This document shows, piece after piece, positions 29,169-38,223 of a stretch of DNA of 64,000 nt. The notes below the pieces were generated by a model. It had not been told where the DNA came from. It saw only the letters and a program-made list of their open reading frames with translations, and did no database searches. Location: the NCBI RefSeq assembly GCF_031501865.1, contig NZ_JARRCW010000001.1, forward strand, positions 195,001 through 259,000, read 5' to 3'. How positions within the stretch are numbered: the stretch's first letter is position 1; each line of letters opens with the position of its first letter. Origin of the DNA: Pseudovibrio sp. M1P-2-3 (GTDB lineage Bacteria > Pseudomonadota > Alphaproteobacteria > Rhizobiales > Stappiaceae). The position numbers and the translations under genes are program-made.

Positions 29169-30215
29169 TGTTTAGTCCCGCGAGCAGATGGAATCGGTTT
29201 AACATTGACTTCATCATTTCGGGAGGACTTATGGGACAGGTATTACACGGCAGCGCCACGACTACTCACGCGGTTCGATCAGCCATACAAAAATCGGATG
29301 CAACCATCAAAGAGTTGAGCCGGCGCTATAACATCAATCCCAAAACGGTGATGAAGTGGAAATATCGCAATAGCGTGGAAGATCAACCTATGGGGCGGAA
29401 GAATCCCCGCTCCACAGTCCTGAGCGTGGCAGAAGAAGCGGCGTGTGTCGCTTTTCGCAAGCACTCTTTATTGCCACTCGATGACTGCCTTTACGCCCTG
29501 CAGGAAACGATCCCGCGTCTGACCCGCTCGTCCCTGCATCGCTTATTCCAGCGCCATGGGATTTCGCGCCTGCCACCACCGGATATGAAAGCGAACAAGA
29601 AACGCTTCAAAGCCTATCCAATTGGTTACTTTCATCTTGATATTGCTGAGGTTCGTACGCAAGAAGGCAAGCTCTATTTGTTCGTTGCCATTGACCGAAC
29701 CTCAAAGTTCGCCTTTGTCAAACTCTTTGAAAAAGCCACCAGAAGGATTGCCAGTACCTTTCTGCGGGCCCTTATTGAAGCGGTTCCCTACAAGATCCAT
29801 ACCGTGCTGACCGATAACGGCACCCAGTTCACTGACCCCAAAGGGTACAGCTGGAACGCCAATGAGGTTCAACATTTGCTCACAACAGGCCAGTTGTTTC
29901 GTGCTCATGCATTTGTTCTGGCTTGTGCCCAAAATGACATTGACCACCGGCTTACCAAACCAGCCCATCCGTGGACAAATGGCCAGGTCGAGCGCATGAA
30001 CAGAACCATTAAAGAAGCAACCGTTCGGCGCTACTATTACCGCACACACAACGAACTAAGAGCCCATCTGGACACATTTATTCAGGCCTATAACTTCGCC
30101 AAGCGCCTCAAGGCTCTTCGGGGCCTAACACCCTTCGACTATATTACCAGACAATGGACACAAGAGCCGGACAGATTTATAAAACAACCACACCATCTGC
30201 TCGCGGGACTAAACA
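29169..30215 (+). mobile_element. IS481-family insertion sequence, copy 1 (1047 bp)
   Basis: Perfect 23-bp terminal inverted repeats begin TGTTTAGTCCCGCGAGCAG at 29169, with the complement ending at 30215. A 6-bp target duplication, TTTAGA, lies at 29163-29168 and 30216-30221. The right duplication is the outer end of palindromic repeat copy B. The element has the same length as copy 2 at 49781-50827. Confidence 0.95.
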
Positions 30216-30220
30216 TTTAG
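29231..30220 (+). CDS. IS481-family transposase, copy 1
   Basis: The 329-residue transposase has an N-terminal HTH (ATIKELSRRYNINPKTVMKW) and an integrase core with YFHLDIAEVRT (first Asp), HTVLTDNGTQF (second Asp) and NGQVERMNRTIKE (Glu). It ends TPFDYITRQW...LLAGLNI. ATG 29231 follows GGGAGG. The stop codon TAG uses bases of the target duplication outside the element, so the frame is closed by host DNA. It appears intact. Confidence 0.95.
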   Translation: MGQVLHGSATTTHAVRSAIQKSDATIKELSRRYNINPKTVMKWKYRNSVEDQPMGRKNPRSTVLSVAEEAACVAFRKHSLLPLDDCLYALQETIPRLTRSSLHRLFQRHGISRLPPPDMKANKKRFKAYPIGYFHLDIAEVRTQEGKLYLFVAIDRTSKFAFVKLFEKATRRIASTFLRALIEAVPYKIHTVLTDNGTQFTDPKGYSWNANEVQHLLTTGQLFRAHAFVLACAQNDIDHRLTKPAHPWTNGQVERMNRTIKEATVRRYYYRTHNELRAHLDTFIQAYNFAKRLKALRGLTPFDYITRQWTQEPDRFIKQPHHLLAGLNI

Positions 30221-30322
30221 AGTACATCGCGTTTATTTGCACTCACGCCCGCGCTCCAACTTCTTTATTTTAGGCGAACCCTTGCCGTTTGATTAAACCC
30301 AATCAAATGGAACGCGCTTTAG
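30216..30322. repeat. Two-module palindromic dispersed repeat, copy B
   Basis: Module 1 runs from TTTAGAGTACATCGCG (30216) to GCGCTCCAA (30259). Module 2 runs from GGCGAACCC (30273) to GGAACGCGC (30317) with TTGATT / AATCAA arms in the middle. Read forward, it aligns with the reverse complement of copy A (12475-12583). Its arms are more degenerate than those of copy A. Confidence 0.7.
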
Positions 30323-30333
30323 AAGGCAACGGT

Positions 30334-31404
30334 TTACTGTTCCAGTGCTCTTTGAACCTCGGGCACCACAAATTTTTCGAGGACTTTGATTGGCGTTTGT
30401 AAGGCTTGTGGGTCGTTGTAACGGCCTGCGAAGGAGACGGTAACAAAGTCGATGCTTTGGCGCAGTGTAAGGCGCTGCCCACCATTGCCAGCCGCAAAGA
30501 CTATCGGATTGTTTTCCGGCCCTAAAATATACCAGAGATACCCGTAGCGCAGCCCTTTCTCAATGGACGTATGGGACTGGAAGGAGCGCTGAAGCCAGCT
30601 CTTTGGCACTATGTGAGTATCTTTATAAACTCCATCGTGCACCAACATTTCGCCAATCTTTGCAAGGTCCGTAGTACTCAGGCGCAGGCCGGAAGCAACA
30701 GAGGCGACACCGTCTTTCCCTTTAACCCATTCAAAATCTGTAATGCCCATTGGGTCAAACAGCATTTCCCGGGCATATTGCTCAAGAGGCTTTCCGGTTC
30801 CCTTGGTAATTAACCGGCCAATGAGGGCAACGGCGCCGCCGCTATAAGTCCACTTGGTTCCCGGTTCAAATACCATGGGCTGCTCGAGAACATAACGGTA
30901 TCGGTCTGTCGTATTCTCCATGACGATTTCGCTGTTGCGCGGGTCCGAGTAGGGCAGATTTTCATTCCACTGACTGCCCATTGTCATGGAAAGGGCGTGC
31001 TCAACCAGAATACGTTCTCTAGCAGACCCATCACGCAGATCCGCATACTCTGGAAAGTGATCGAGCAGCGGGCTGCTCAGTGGGGGTACCTTGCCTTCAG
31101 TAAGGGCAATGCCATAGAGAAGGCCGGTTATGGACTTGGTGACGGAGCGCAGATCATGCAAGGTTTGTGGCCCGTGTTGGCGCTCGCCAAGTGCGGTACC
31201 CCACCGCTCATCTTTTCCTGAAAAATAAACCTGCGCCAACCGCTGGCCCTTCAGGTCTACAATTGTGCTGTGTAAACCTTGAAGCTCACCCGTAGCCTGT
31301 GCGGCTTTGAGCTGTTTGTCCAAAGCAGTCTCACTGGCATGAGCAAAGCCGCTTGTAATTGCCAAAAGACCAGAGGCGCAAAGAGTATTGAAAAAGGATC
31401 CCAT
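30334..31404 (-). CDS. Secreted serine hydrolase (beta-lactamase family)
   Basis: The 356-residue protein has a signal peptide ending near SGFAHA. Beta-lactamase/esterase (class C-like) motifs follow: SVTKS (SxxK nucleophile), YSGGAVALIG (YxN-like position) and GNGGQRL (third motif). A long segment, FEPGTKWTYSGG, is typical of periplasmic penicillin-binding-type esterases. It probably hydrolyses an ester or amide in the periplasm; true beta-lactam activity is not indicated. ATG 31404 is chosen; GTG 31437 is possible. Confidence 0.85.
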   Translation of the reverse strand: MGSFFNTLCASGLLAITSGFAHASETALDKQLKAAQATGELQGLHSTIVDLKGQRLAQVYFSGKDERWGTALGERQHGPQTLHDLRSVTKSITGLLYGIALTEGKVPPLSSPLLDHFPEYADLRDGSARERILVEHALSMTMGSQWNENLPYSDPRNSEIVMENTTDRYRYVLEQPMVFEPGTKWTYSGGAVALIGRLITKGTGKPLEQYAREMLFDPMGITDFEWVKGKDGVASVASGLRLSTTDLAKIGEMLVHDGVYKDTHIVPKSWLQRSFQSHTSIEKGLRYGYLWYILGPENNPIVFAAGNGGQRLTLRQSIDFVTVSFAGRYNDPQALQTPIKVLEKFVVPEVQRALEQ

Positions 31405-31655
31405 AACCACCCGCAAAATTGTAAAATATTGCAGCACACTTTCTTGAAGGACACCGGAAAAGTCCAGAGAAATATATACCTGCGTGGTGGCGGAGGGAGA
31501 ACCTGACGTGATGGTGCGGTGTTCATTAAGCCCAAAGCAGACTTTCGCTTATTCATAATGAATTTTATTTCATATTTATCAGTAATTTAATGGGGTTATG
31601 CGGCTTTCGTTTCTAAGTATTTTTTGCTAGATGGTTGTTGCCTCCCTTGGGGAGG

Positions 31656-31693
31656 TGCCGGTCGCAGCCTACCCGGCTCATGAAAACAAGGAC
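31656..31693 (+). promoter_or_regulatory. preQ1-I riboswitch
   Basis: The stem GCCGG / CCGGC (31657-31661, 31673-31677) encloses TCGCAGCCTAC, and TCATGAAAACAAGGA follows. This matches the preQ1-I aptamer of the Thermoanaerobacter type: a GGTCGCAG loop and an A-rich tail AAAACAAGG that forms the pseudoknot and contains the ribosome site. Binding of preQ1 would hide AAGGA and lower translation of queC. A small hairpin (CCTCC/GGAGG, 31641-31655) precedes it. Confidence 0.88.
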
Positions 31694-31700
31694 TAAAGAA

Positions 31701-32399
31701 ATGAAAGTACTCGTAATCTGCTCTGGCGGATTGGATAGTGTTACGCTTGCCTATAAGGTTGCGCGTGAACAGGAGCTCGTGGGCCTTGTCACTTTTGACT
31801 ATGGCCAGCGGCATAAAAAAGAAATTGATTTTGCTGCGCACGCGGCAAAGCAACTGAGTGTTCCCCACCACGTTCTGGATATGGCACAAATCGGCAGCCA
31901 TTTGAGCGGATCGGCTTTGACCGATGACGTGGATGTGCCCGAAGGCCATTACGCAGAAGAGAACATGAAGGTGACTGTGGTGCCAAACCGCAATGCCATC
32001 ATGCTTGCCATTGGTTTTGGAATTGCCGCAGCTCAACAGGCGGACGCGGTGGCGGCGGCGGTGCATGGGGGAGATCACTTCATCTACCCTGATTGCCGGC
32101 CGGATTTTATCAAAAGCTTTGAAGACATGCAAAAGCTGGCGCTTGATGGCTATGCCAATGTGAGTCTTTACACGCCCTTTGTGAATGGCTCCAAGGGGGC
32201 GATTGCAGCTGAAGGGGCACGGCTCGGTGTCCCGTTTGCTGACACATGGTCCTGCTACAAAGGTGGAGAGAAGCACTGCGGGCGATGCGGCACCTGTGTT
32301 GAAAGGCGCGAAGCGTTTTTCGAGGCGGGCGTTGAGGACCCTACAGACTATGAGGATCCGGACTTCTGGAAGTCTGTTGTCGCATCTGCGAAGGCGTAG
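31701..32399 (+). CDS. queC: 7-cyano-7-deazaguanine synthase
   Basis: The 232-residue protein has the PP-loop CSGGLDSVTLAYK, DYGQRHKKEI, VPNRNAIMLAIGFGIAAA, HGGDHFIYPDCRPDF and the zinc site CYKGGEKHCGRCGTC. It turns 7-carboxy-7-deazaguanine into preQ0 with ATP and ammonia. ATG 31701 is chosen because AAGGA of the riboswitch tail is eight bases upstream. It is the first gene of queCDEF. Confidence 0.96.
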   Translation: MKVLVICSGGLDSVTLAYKVAREQELVGLVTFDYGQRHKKEIDFAAHAAKQLSVPHHVLDMAQIGSHLSGSALTDDVDVPEGHYAEENMKVTVVPNRNAIMLAIGFGIAAAQQADAVAAAVHGGDHFIYPDCRPDFIKSFEDMQKLALDGYANVSLYTPFVNGSKGAIAAEGARLGVPFADTWSCYKGGEKHCGRCGTCVERREAFFEAGVEDPTDYEDPDFWKSVVASAKA

Positions 32400-32404
32400 T
32401 ACCG

Positions 32405-32761
32405 ATGTATACGATTACGAAGGAATTCGCCTTTTCGGCCTCCCACCAGTTGTGTGGGCTGCCCGAGGAGCATCCTTGTGCACGTCTGCATGGACACAAC
32501 TATGTTGTGCTCATAGAGCTGCGGAGCAAGACACTTGATGACTATGGCTTTGTGGTGGATTTTAACGAATTGAAACCACTCAAACGCTACCTTGATGACA
32601 AGCTGGACCACCGGCATCTGAATGAAGTGTTTGGCCATGACATGGTGACCTCGGAATTCCTTGCAAGCCACTTGTTTGAGTGGTGCTCGCAGCGCTGGAG
32701 GGAAGTCGTTGCAGTACGGGTGAGTGAAACGCCGAAAACATGGGCGGAATTCAGGCCATGA
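32405..32761 (+). CDS. queD: 6-carboxy-5,6,7,8-tetrahydropterin synthase
   Basis: The 118-residue protein has [11 protein letters not shown] and [11 protein letters not shown] (zinc His residues and catalytic Cys), [12 protein letters not shown] and LDHRHLNE. It makes CPH4 from dihydroneopterin triphosphate, the first dedicated step to queuosine. It starts five bases after queC and overlaps queE by four bases (ATGA). Confidence 0.95.
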   Translation: MYTITKEFAFSASHQLCGLPEEHPCARLHGHNYVVLIELRSKTLDDYGFVVDFNELKPLKRYLDDKLDHRHLNEVFGHDMVTSEFLASHLFEWCSQRWREVVAVRVSETPKTWAEFRP

Positions 32762-33492
32762 GCCGGAAGAAGCCGACGCTGACCATAAGTGAAATCTTCG
32801 GCCCTACCATTCAGGGCGAAGGGACGCTTATGGGGGAGCCGACTGTGTTTGTACGCACAGGTGGCTGCGATTATCGCTGCTCTTGGTGTGACACACTGCA
32901 TGCGGTTGACAGCGCATATCGGCACACATGGGCACAGCTGGAAACGCACGATGTTTGGGAGCAGATACAAGAGCTTTCAGGCGGGCAGCCAATCACCGTG
33001 TCCTTGTCTGGCGGCAATCCGGCCATTCAGGACTTTTCCCAGCTGATTAGCATTGGCAAGGAAAACGGCTACCGGTTCGCGTTGGAAACACAAGGCTCTA
33101 TTTCCAAAGACTGGTTTGGCCAGCTGCACACGCTTGTTCTAAGCCCCAAGCCTCCGTCTTCGGGCGAGGTGGTGGACTGGGACAAGTTTGAGGCGTGCCT
33201 TGAACTCGCGGGCTCCTCGCCAAACTGTGTTTTGAAAATTGTTGTGTTTGATAGCACCGATTTTGACTGGGCACGGAAAGTCAGTGAGCGATACCCTCAT
33301 TTGCCACTTTACCTCCAACCGGGAAACCACACACCGCCGCCCCCTGAAGACATAGATGCAACCGTTGATATGGACGGGATTATGGACCGGATGCACTGGC
33401 TGGTGGATAAAACTATTGAAGAACAATGGTTTAAACCACGCATCCTTCCGCAACTCCATGTTCTGCTTTGGGGCAACAAGCGCGGCGTTTAA
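32758..33492 (+). CDS. queE: 7-carboxy-7-deazaguanine synthase (radical SAM)
   Basis: The 244-residue protein starts with [17 protein letters not shown]. It has the iron-sulfur motif CDYRCSWC (Cx3Cx2C), [18 protein letters not shown] and LSPKPPSSG. It rearranges CPH4 to CDG. The start ATG 32758 overlaps the queD stop, showing translational coupling. Confidence 0.95.
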   Translation: MSRKKPTLTISEIFGPTIQGEGTLMGEPTVFVRTGGCDYRCSWCDTLHAVDSAYRHTWAQLETHDVWEQIQELSGGQPITVSLSGGNPAIQDFSQLISIGKENGYRFALETQGSISKDWFGQLHTLVLSPKPPSSGEVVDWDKFEACLELAGSSPNCVLKIVVFDSTDFDWARKVSERYPHLPLYLQPGNHTPPPPEDIDATVDMDGIMDRMHWLVDKTIEEQWFKPRILPQLHVLLWGNKRGV

Positions 33493-33510
33493 AAAAGAAA
33501 AGAGACGATT

Positions 33511-33978
33511 ATGAGCAACGAAGATATCTATAAAAACCTGACCATGCTGGGCGGTGCAACTGTTCAGCCACAATCTCCTGAAGAAGCTGTACTGGAGCGG
33601 GTGCCAAACCCGCAGCAGGGCACACCTTATGCGGTGCGTTTCACGGCGCCCGAGTTCACGTCCATCTGCCCGATCACCGGTCAGCCGGACTTTGCCCACC
33701 TTGTGTTGGACTTCATTCCGGACGGTTGGTTGGTTGAAAGTAAATCCCTGAAGCTTTTCCTCACATCCTTCCGTAATCACGGTGCATTCCATGAGGACTG
33801 CACAGTGGCGATTGGAAAGCGGATTGTGGAAGCAATTGACCCATTGTGGCTGCGTATTGGCGGCTACTGGTATCCGCGTGGTGGTATTCCGATTGATGTG
33901 TTTTACCAGACCGGTGAGCCGCCAAAAGGCGTCTGGATTCCTGGTCAGGATGTACCTACCTATCGCGGACGTGGTTAA
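33511..33978 (+). CDS. queF: NADPH-dependent preQ0 reductase
   Basis: The 155-residue protein is the short (type I) Que[15 protein letters not shown] holds the catalytic Cys and Asp, and [21 protein letters not shown] contains the family motif ESKSLK. It reduces preQ0 to preQ1, the ligand of the riboswitch at the operon start, so the pathway product can feed back on its own synthesis. Confidence 0.97.
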   Translation: MSNEDIYKNLTMLGGATVQPQSPEEAVLERVPNPQQGTPYAVRFTAPEFTSICPITGQPDFAHLVLDFIPDGWLVESKSLKLFLTSFRNHGAFHEDCTVAIGKRIVEAIDPLWLRIGGYWYPRGGIPIDVFYQTGEPPKGVWIPGQDVPTYRGRG

Positions 33979-34140
33979 AACGAGTCTGTAGACGCTGCCA
34001 TGTCAGACAGGTGCTTTGAAAAGGTAGACCCCGAATTTTGGTTAGAAGCCTAAGTAATTTGGGAGGTCATACCGGACATGCGAAGCGTGGATACAGTATC
34101 CTGAGCGCAGCTTTAAAACAGTTGGGTAGTGCTGAACATC

Positions 34141-34169
34141 AAAAGCCAGCGTTCTAAGTGCTGGCTTTT
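34141..34169. terminator. Bidirectional terminator between queF and bioY
   Basis: AAAAGCCAGC (34141-34150) and GCTGGCTTTT (34160-34169) form a 10-bp stem with a 9-nt loop. It lies between convergent operons, with A and T tracts suited to both strands. Confidence 0.85.
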
Positions 34170-34194
34170 GAAATGTATGGCTCTTTCAAATGCT

Positions 34195-34752
34195 TTAAGC
34201 GCGGGAGAGAAGGGCGGAGGGCATGCCTTTAGCAACAGTATGCGCCACTGTTGCAGCTACAGCGACCTTGATCAGGTCTCCGGGGATGAAGACGGCGTTC
34301 ATCTTGATAACGTCCCACAAAGGCAGCTTCATGTGCATGGCAAGAACTGGGACGCCGCACAGGTAAACGACGCCGATACCGCCGATGATCGCCGCGATAG
34401 CAGCGCTTGGCATCACTGGCATGTTCTTGAGTGTCTTCATCAAAAATCCGGTTGCGACTGCGCCAAGGAAATACCCAGCTAGATAACCTGCTGTTGGGCC
34501 ATAAAAAATGCCGAGGCCCCCGCGGCCACCTGCTAGCAATGGCAGACCCAATGCAACCAGCAGCAGGAACAGTGCCATGGCAAGGCCGCCGCGAATGGGT
34601 CCAAGCATGACACCTGCCAGCATTACGCCCAGAGACTGCGCAGTGATGGGGACGCCCATAAGAAATGGAATATCAACTTTTGGTATGAGGCCAAGCGCAG
34701 CAATGAGTGCTGCATAAAAGGCGATTTGAACCAGAGTGCGATCTTGAGACAT
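34195..34752 (-). CDS. bioY: Biotin transporter substrate-binding subunit
   Basis: The 185-residue protein has six hydrophobic helices with the BioY features VPITAQSLGVMLAGVMLG, LPLLAGGRGGLGIFYGPTAGYLAGY and the conserved region FIPGDLIKVAVAA. It is the membrane S-component that binds biotin. GAGGG precedes the ATG. It follows bioN by nine bases. Confidence 0.95.
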   Translation of the reverse strand: MSQDRTLVQIAFYAALIAALGLIPKVDIPFLMGVPITAQSLGVMLAGVMLGPIRGGLAMALFLLLVALGLPLLAGGRGGLGIFYGPTAGYLAGYFLGAVATGFLMKTLKNMPVMPSAAIAAIIGGIGVVYLCGVPVLAMHMKLPLWDVIKMNAVFIPGDLIKVAVAATVAHTVAKGMPSALLSRA

Positions 34753-34761
34753 TATCCCTCT

Positions 34762-35394
34762 TTAACTTTTGTCTTTATTCGTCGTTTTGCGGGGATACCC
34801 GTCCGCACCCCCGCGTGCGCTTAATGCTTCTGCCACATGTTCGGTCATGGACACGGCCTGCAAAATAAAAGGCGATAGCAATCGCCAACTGTTTTTCTTG
34901 CCTGTGCGGGCAAAGTAAGCCTCTTGCAATCCCGCATAAACACCTAGGAGTACCGGAATAAAACGAAGCACCAAGGCCACCGCCAGTGCTAACCGCTTGC
35001 TGGAAATTCCAATGAGCGCGAAGGGTCTGAAGACCGGTTCTGCAGCATCCATCATTGCTTCCAATGGTGTTGTTATAGTCACAAAATTGGCCAGAAGCAC
35101 CATGGCTAACAGTCGAAGTATTACCGAGATGCCTTCCAGATAGGTACCGAGAAACACATGAAAGGCAAACATGATGCCCATGACCCAGAACAGGGGCCTG
35201 ACCACCTTGAGCGCCTGAACACCTTGTTTTCCAAGGGACACATAAAGCGCAAGGGCAAAGGCGAGCAGGACAGCCGGTGTCCACCAGTAATCAAAGGGGA
35301 TGAAAACAAGGCTGAGGCCGCACAGAACCAGAAGCTTGAAACCGGCAGGCAAGCGGTGTGCCCAGCTGTTTACCGGCAGGTAAAGGGAGATCAT
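34762..35394 (-). CDS. bioN: Biotin ECF transporter, transmembrane subunit
   Basis: The 210-residue T-component has several helices and the coupling segment EALSARGGADGYPRK (Ala-Arg-Gly motif), which contacts the ATPase. PVNSWAHRLPAGFKLL is the usual N-terminus. It starts inside the stop of bioM (4-base overlap). Confidence 0.92.
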   Translation of the reverse strand: MISLYLPVNSWAHRLPAGFKLLVLCGLSLVFIPFDYWWTPAVLLAFALALYVSLGKQGVQALKVVRPLFWVMGIMFAFHVFLGTYLEGISVILRLLAMVLLANFVTITTPLEAMMDAAEPVFRPFALIGISSKRLALAVALVLRFIPVLLGVYAGLQEAYFARTGKKNSWRLLSPFILQAVSMTEHVAEALSARGGADGYPRKTTNKDKS

Positions 35395-36128
35395 CGGGAA
35401 CTTGTATCCTCCAGCAGCGAGACATCAAACAAGCTCTCCTGCTCATGGGCCAGATATGAGTCCAGTACCTGTTGTGGCGGCCCATCCATTTTGATGGTAC
35501 CCTCTTCGAGCCATAAAATTCGGTCGTAGTCTTCAAGAACTTTGAAGACATGACTGACGAAAACGATTTGCTGCGGTAGCTGATGCAAACGCCTGCGCAA
35601 TTGCTCGCAGGTGCGAAAATCCAGTGAGGAGAACGGTTCATCCAGAATGAGCAGTTTCGGCTCCATGACCAGAACTGCCAGAATACACAGGTACTGCTTT
35701 TGCCCCTCGGAAAGCTCGTGAACAGGACTTTCCGCCAGCCGTTGCCAGCCATTGTCCCGCAGATAAGCAATCGCCTGCTGTTTCGCCAACTTTTTGTCAA
35801 CGCCCAGTTGGCGCAGGCCAAAGCTGATTTCTTCCTGAGGTGTCGGGAAAATGAGCTGGTGATCAGGGTTTTGAAAAACAAAGCCCGCCGTTCTGGAAAG
35901 CTCTGGACTTTGCGTTTTGGCATCTACCCCGTGAATCTGCAGGCTGCCGGAAGCGATGGGCAACAAACCGTTGAAACTGCGGATGAGTGAACTTTTCCCT
36001 GATCCATTGCGCCCGATGATGCCAATGCGCGGCTCAGTTAAATCAGCGCTGATGCTTTTGATGATCTGGTGTGTACCGCGATCGATGCTGAGATCGGAAA
36101 ATTTGATCGAGCTGCTGAGTGAATTCAT
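35391..36128 (-). CDS. bioM: Biotin ECF transporter, ATPase subunit
   Basis: The 245-residue protein has Walker A (GRNGSGKSS), FQNPDHQLIFPTPQEEISFG (typical of ECF ATPases), signature LSEGQKQYLCILAVL (LSEGQ for LSGGQ), Walker B (LLILDEPFSSLD) and VSHVF. It powers BioY/BioN uptake. The start is ATG 36128, or TTG 36137 in frame; neither has a strong ribosome site. It is the first gene of bioMNY. Confidence 0.93.
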   Translation of the reverse strand: MNSLSSSIKFSDLSIDRGTHQIIKSISADLTEPRIGIIGRNGSGKSSLIRSFNGLLPIASGSLQIHGVDAKTQSPELSRTAGFVFQNPDHQLIFPTPQEEISFGLRQLGVDKKLAKQQAIAYLRDNGWQRLAESPVHELSEGQKQYLCILAVLVMEPKLLILDEPFSSLDFRTCEQLRRRLHQLPQQIVFVSHVFKVLEDYDRILWLEEGTIKMDGPPQQVLDSYLAHEQESLFDVSLLEDTSSR

Positions 36129-36168
36129 CTGGGACAATCTGTGTTCAACTAGTGACGTCGGTCATGCC

Positions 36169-36178
36169 TTATAGTCAA
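36169..36178 (-). promoter_or_regulatory. Possible degenerate BioR box
   Basis: On the minus strand this reads TTGACTATAA, 8 of 10 matches to the BioR operator TTATCTATAA, about 40 bases before bioM. BioR is the GntR-type biotin repressor of many alphaproteobacteria. Only one half-site is perfect. Confidence 0.3.
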
Positions 36179-36370
36179 ATCACGGGTGGTTATCCATCGT
36201 ATCAACGCAATTTGCTTCACAAAATCTCCAAGGCCTTTTTCAGTTGCGCAAAAAACCAGAGGACCCCGCCTGAATGAGGCGGTGTTGTAAAAGAAATATA
36301 TACTTAAATAACATAGGATATGAACGAAACAGTAATTTGAAATTGTATTTAAAAACTAAGGTAAATATGA

Positions 36371-37084
36371 TTGCATTATTTGCGACAACGTCGGGGTCTG
36401 TTGAAAGTCTATAATAGGTTACTATTGGTAACTATGATTTTCTTTCCTCTGCTTTTCTACTTTAATCTATTTGCCCTTAATTTATTGATGGGCGGTCCCA
36501 ATTACCTGTTCTATATTTCAATTTTTTTCATTCTCTACATTTCAGGGTTAGCTTTTGGGGTTTGGTACTCCCTAAAACCGTCTCACTTGAGTGCAAAGTA
36601 TCGCGGGCTGGTGCTATCAAGGCCGTACAGGCAATTCCTTTGGGGGGTGGTCATGTCCCTTCCGGTCATCATAATTATGCTGATTATGCGCAAAGTGTCC
36701 TATCCTCAGGAGAAAGTTTTCGCCTTTTACTTTTTGGAGGTAGTGCACCCTAGACCAGTTCTGTTTATCGGGAACCTGCTCCTTTATATTTTTATTTTTG
36801 CGCCATTGCAGTGCTATATTACCCGTTCAGGTTACCAGTCTGTACTAACGTCCCTCGTGCCCCGTAGTTTGAAAGTACGGGCCCTTGCTATTATCGCGAT
36901 TGCCTTGAGTTTTGGGGTTGCTCACCTTTCCTCTGGTTTGAAGCACGCAGGCGCTACAATGCTCATTGCGCTCTATTGGGGTATTATGTTTGAGATTCGC
37001 AAATCGATTATTGCTCTCTCTGTCAGTCACGCCCTTATTGGGTTCATAGGAATTTTCTGGCTAGGCCTTAATAGGTTAGGGTAA
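36371..37084 (+). CDS. CPBP-like membrane protein with altered active site
   Basis: The 237-residue protein has about seven membrane helices. Three segments resemble CPBP (CAAX protease and bacteriocin-processing) motifs. APLQCYITRSG stands where EExxxR is expected, SFGVAHLSSG gives FxxxH, and SVSHALIGF gives the last His. The paired Glu is replaced by Gln-Cys, so catalysis is doubtful. The start is uncertain (TTG 36371, AAGG about ten bases upstream). The gene looks richer in A+T than its neighbours and stands alone, which hints at transfer. Confidence 0.65.
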   Translation: MHYLRQRRGLLKVYNRLLLVTMIFFPLLFYFNLFALNLLMGGPNYLFYISIFFILYISGLAFGVWYSLKPSHLSAKYRGLVLSRPYRQFLWGVVMSLPVIIIMLIMRKVSYPQEKVFAFYFLEVVHPRPVLFIGNLLLYIFIFAPLQCYITRSGYQSVLTSLVPRSLKVRALAIIAIALSFGVAHLSSGLKHAGATMLIALYWGIMFEIRKSIIALSVSHALIGFIGIFWLGLNRLG

Positions 37085-37110
37085 ACGATTTCAATGAATA
37101 GGTGTACTGG

Positions 37111-37131
37111 CGGCTCCTTTAAGCCGTTTTT
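37111..37131 (+). terminator. Terminator after the CPBP-like gene
   Basis: CGGCT and AGCCG form a short stem around CCTTTA, followed by TTTTT. It lies 27 bases after the stop codon. Confidence 0.7.
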
Positions 37132-37287
37132 GCAACGGGGCGGAGAGCTGCTGATTAGGGCGAGAAACCTATTATTTTTCAATCTTCGACAAAAAGAACT
37201 AGATTTTTCATTGTATGGTAGTTTAACAAGCCTTTAAGTGTGTCAAGGCATGAAATTAAGGTAAGCCGTAATTTTTTGAGAAGTAAA

Positions 37288-37908
37288 ATGACAATTAGAT
37301 TTCACCGAAATGACCTTCCAGATCTATCCAATTACCAAAACGCCAAGGCAGTTGCGGTTGATACGGAAACCTTGGGACTGAACCCGCATCGGGATCGCCT
37401 GTGTGTTGTGCAGTTGTCCAATGGGGATGGAAATGCGGATGTGGTGCAGATCTCAAAAGGCCAGATGGGTGCGCCGAACTTAAAAGAACTGTTCAGCGAT
37501 CCATCCAAACCGAAGATTTTTCATTTTGCTCGCTTTGATGTAGCTATTCTCTCAAAGTATCTCGGAATTGACGTTAACCCTGTTTGGTGTACTAAAATTG
37601 CATCCAAACTGGTGCGTACCTACACCGACCGGCATGGCTTGAAAGACATTACCCGTGAGTTGCTCAGCGTTGATATGTCCAAACAGCAGCAAAGTTCCGA
37701 TTGGGCAGCAGATACCTTGAGTGAAGCCCAGCTTGCTTATGCCGCATCCGATGTTTTGCACCTCCATAAGCTTAAAGAAAAGCTGGAGTTCATGCTGCGC
37801 CGGGAAGGGCGTGAGGAAATTGCGTTAAGTTGTTTTGATTTTCTGCCCACACGCGCCAAACTGGACTTGGAAGGTTGGCCGGAAACAGATATTTTTGCCC
37901 ACTCCTGA
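37288..37908 (+). CDS. Ribonuclease D-like 3'-5' exonuclease
   Basis: The 206-residue protein has the DEDD exonuclease motifs AVDTETLGLNPHRDRL (Exo I), FHFARFDVAIL (Exo II) and LAYAASDVLHLHKL (Exo III, Y-x3-D). It is the short alphaproteobacterial form without the HRDC domain of enteric RNase D, probably trimming stable RNA 3' ends. ATG 37288 is chosen (GAGAAG upstream); the in-frame GTG at 37240 is less likely. Confidence 0.9.
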   Translation: MTIRFHRNDLPDLSNYQNAKAVAVDTETLGLNPHRDRLCVVQLSNGDGNADVVQISKGQMGAPNLKELFSDPSKPKIFHFARFDVAILSKYLGIDVNPVWCTKIASKLVRTYTDRHGLKDITRELLSVDMSKQQQSSDWAADTLSEAQLAYAASDVLHLHKLKEKLEFMLRREGREEIALSCFDFLPTRAKLDLEGWPETDIFAHS

Positions 37909-38223
37909 TAGAAGTCGGGTTTGTAAGGAGCGCTTGCTATGTCTTTCCAGCGGGAAGTTGGCAAGTGCTTTTTTCTTGATATGAGCGGCAGTTTTCCTAT
38001 TTGAATAAAAAGTCTTCGTTCATGATTGCGTAGTTTTTACAATTCTACAATTGACCAGCTAAAAATAGAGGCACTTCTTTGAGGAGCTGATATAAAGCGG
38101 CATCACGAATTTTGTTTAGAATCATCCCTATTAAATATGCAGTAGGGAGCAGCACCTTATAAAGGGGTGTTTAAAGGTAAAGTCGGCTCGGATCTGTTCT
38201 TGAGCGCTTTTTAAGGAATACGA
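37909..38223. other. Intergenic region before lptC
   Basis: About 315 bases, AT-rich near 38000-38130, presumably holding the lpt promoter. A small hairpin, CACC TTATAAA GGGGTG, lies at about 38152-38168. No gene seen. Confidence 0.5.

Noticed and set aside
33999-34052. 17-codon ORF after queF
   Set aside because: No ribosome site and no conserved feature; chance frame.
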